Shown here in pieces: positions 62,891-64,000 of a DNA stretch of 64,000 nt (its first letter is position 1; each line of letters starts with the position of its first letter). Source of the DNA: an uncultured bacterium. Its GTDB lineage: Bacteria > Cyanobacteriota > Vampirovibrionia > Gastranaerophilales > Gastranaerophilaceae. The stretch covers positions 1 through 64,000 of the forward strand of contig CACWHC010000008.1 in assembly GCA_902760645.1 (NCBI GenBank), written 5' to 3'. The translations under genes and the position numbers were made by a program. A model generated the notes under the pieces. That model was not told where the DNA came from, searched no databases, and was given only the letters and a program-made list of their open reading frames with translations.

Positions 62891-63319
62891 ATGAGACACA
62901 TGACAAAAAAACATACGCTAAGTAAAGCAAAGGATCAAAGAGATGCTTTGTTACGTGCATTAGCTACTGAGCTTTTTGTGCATGGTGAAATCAAAACAAC
63001 TATGGCAAGAGCAAAAGCTCTAAGACCGTATGCTGAAGGTATTATCACTCTTGCAAAAAAAGGTGATTTAGCTGCTATACGTCAGGCTGCAAGACACATC
63101 TACAACAAAGAAACCGGGAAATTCATGGATTTGAAGACCGGCGAAGTATTTGATGAAGCAGTTGCTGATAAAAAATTAGCACCTCAAACTGTTTTAAGAA
63201 AATTGTTTGTGGTAATCGGTAAGCAATACTCAGACAGAAAAGGCGGATATACAAGAATATTCAGATTGCCTCCTCGTCGTGGTGATGCTTCAGAAATGGC
63301 TTTAATCCAATTGGTATAG
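62891..63319 (+). CDS. rplQ: Ribosomal protein L17
   Basis: A 142-residue large-subunit protein near the exit tunnel. MTKKHTLSKAKDQRDALLRALATEL, though with H/T replacing the usual KLGR stretch, KTTMARAKALRPYAEGIITLAKKG and the tail YTRIFRLPPRRGDASEMALIQLV identify it. Slightly long compared with about 115-130 residues in many species. AAAGGA precedes the ATG at 62891; an ATG three codons later is possible. Confidence 0.95.
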   Translation: MRHMTKKHTLSKAKDQRDALLRALATELFVHGEIKTTMARAKALRPYAEGIITLAKKGDLAAIRQAARHIYNKETGKFMDLKTGEVFDEAVADKKLAPQTVLRKLFVVIGKQYSDRKGGYTRIFRLPPRRGDASEMALIQLV

Positions 63320-63323
63320 GCCG

Positions 63324-64000
63324 TTGATTAGATATGCTTTAAGAGTTCAGTATATCGGGAAAAATTATGCAGGAAGTCAGCTTCAGTTAGAAAAAGGCAA
63401 ACCTGTCAAAGGATTACCGACTATACAGGGTGAACTTGAGAAAGCACTCAGTACTTTGATAAAAAATAGCGTAAGCCGGTGTGAGCCGGAGTTGGATTGT
63501 CGAATGACAATCCAAGCAGGGCGAACACAACGATGCCGCCGTTGCGACCGAAGTGAAAACGGAGGGAGCGAAGCAATCTGTGATTGCACAGGCGGAATAA
63601 AAGGCGTAAGCCGGTGTGAGCCGGATGAAGCTAAAAAATACAACCGACCGATAAAGGCAATCTTCTCCGGAAGAACCGACAGAGGTGTGAATTCAAAGGG
63701 ACAAATTGTTCATTTTGATGCAGAGGAACCAATTGTTGCTTCAAAGTTTCTTTATCAAATGAATGAAATATTACCTGATGATATTTCTGTTGATGAACTT
63801 CGAAAAGTCGATGAGAATTTTCATGCTCAAAAGTCTGCAGTCAGTCGTTATTACAGGTTCGAGTTTGTTAATAGAAAATGTAAAAACGCATTTGACGGTG
63901 ATTTATTAAGGGTTAAATACCCGATAGATATAGACAGAATGCAAAAATCTTTGAATTATTTGCTGGGCGAACATGATTTTTCAAGTTTTAAAAGTTCCGG
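63324..64000 (+). CDS. truA: tRNA pseudouridine synthase A (3' end outside window), with in-frame insertion
   Basis: The gene starts at TTG 63324, 4 bases after rplQ, and runs off the window after 225 codons. TruA makes pseudouridine at tRNA positions 38-40. IRYALRVQYIGKNYAGSQLQ, TIQGELEKALSTL and the catalytic IFSGRTDRGVNSKGQIVHFD segment are typical. Between EKALSTLIKN and the GRTD motif there is an extra 45-codon stretch bounded by two identical 22-bp direct repeats. The frame is kept, so the protein is probably functional but with a surface insertion. Cys- and Arg-rich composition in the insert is unlike the rest. Confidence 0.9.
   Translation, partial: MIRYALRVQYIGKNYAGSQLQLEKGKPVKGLPTIQGELEKALSTLIKNSVSRCEPELDCRMTIQAGRTQRCRRCDRSENGGSEAICDCTGGIKGVSRCEPDEAKKYNRPIKAIFSGRTDRGVNSKGQIVHFDAEEPIVASKFLYQMNEILPDDISVDELRKVDENFHAQKSAVSRYYRFEFVNRKCKNAFDGDLLRVKYPIDIDRMQKSLNYLLGEHDFSSFKSS
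63469..63625 (+). repeat. Repeat-bounded insertion within truA
   Basis: Two identical 22-bp direct repeats (63469-63490 and 63604-63625) are 135 bases apart, exactly 45 codons. Between them lies a perfect 10-bp inverted repeat (63492-63501 with 63506-63515) and GAGGGAGCGAAGCAA sequence resembling the spacer repeats. Confidence 0.8.

Noticed and set aside
60379-63625. CRISPR array in the repeat-rich end of the window
   Set aside because: Repeats are few, unequal in spacing and in spacer length, with no leader and no cas genes.

Overview
The window is AT-rich bacterial chromosome with densely packed housekeeping genes. It carries LPS-export genes (lptB, lptF/G-type), S-layer-homology and TonB-like envelope proteins, a bifunctional AdhE plus a second iron alcohol dehydrogenase, and four dispersed pseudopilin genes, two of them with the FTLAEVLITLGIIGVVAAM signature. 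No respiratory or photosynthetic gene is visible. This suggests a fermentative Gram-negative gut bacterium. My best guess is the non-photosynthetic cyanobacterial sister group (Vampirovibrionia/Melainabacteria, Gastranaerophilales-like), inferred from gene content only; Elusimicrobiota-like lineages share the same pseudopilin signature.

Layout. 0-3.7 kb: tRNA-Gly(CCC), a Lys-rich hypothetical, a DegT-type aminotransferase and a coiled-coil protein. 3.9-9.7 kb: an SLH protein, a TPR protein, a REC-PAS-histidine kinase, a LuxR-type regulator and a secreted coiled-coil protein. 9.8-11.7 kb: two pseudopilins. 11.8-18.6 kb: a compact six-gene envelope cluster (small membrane protein, TrbI/VirB10-like secreted protein, vWA protein, 8-TM protein, two TonB-like proteins, one with a zinc ribbon) facing a secreted vWA protein; this is the best candidate for an undescribed system. 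18.7-25.6 kb: an iron alcohol dehydrogenase, two rare-codon tRNA-Arg genes followed by a repeat patch with a duplicated tRNA end, a SnoaL-like protein, a 48-codon gene, Hsp20, a pseudopilin interrupted by a palindromic element and a G11 tract, and a 10-TM heavy-metal exporter. 25.7-31.9 kb: adhE with a Rex-like operator, EamA and MATE transporters. 32-39.7 kb: ndk, tgt, tmk, a SEC-C protein, a DnaJ-like protein and gcvT-gcvH-gcvPA without gcvPB. 39.7-49.3 kb: two plsC-type acyltransferases, an NfeD-like/flotillin pair, lineage-type hypotheticals and rimP-nusA (no infB). 49.4-58.2 kb: glycosyltransferase, lptB-lptF/G-NAGPA, SIMPL protein, ligA, speB and an XRE regulator. 58.2-64 kb: a pseudopilin, then infA-rpmJ-rpsM-rpsK-rpsD-rpoA-rplQ-truA (truA runs off the end).

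How the parts fit. AdhE and the second alcohol dehydrogenase would reoxidise NADH, and a Rex-type operator over the adhE start site fits redox control. Lpt, PlsC, SLH and TonB-like genes build a diderm envelope. The rpoA operon has unusually long, structured, repeat-bearing spacers, and truA carries an in-frame repeat-derived insertion. Mobile short palindromic or direct-repeat sequences entering genes in frame (pseudopilin at 22.4 kb, truA at 63.5 kb) are a recurring theme. Starts were reassigned where a Shine-Dalgarno motif demanded it.
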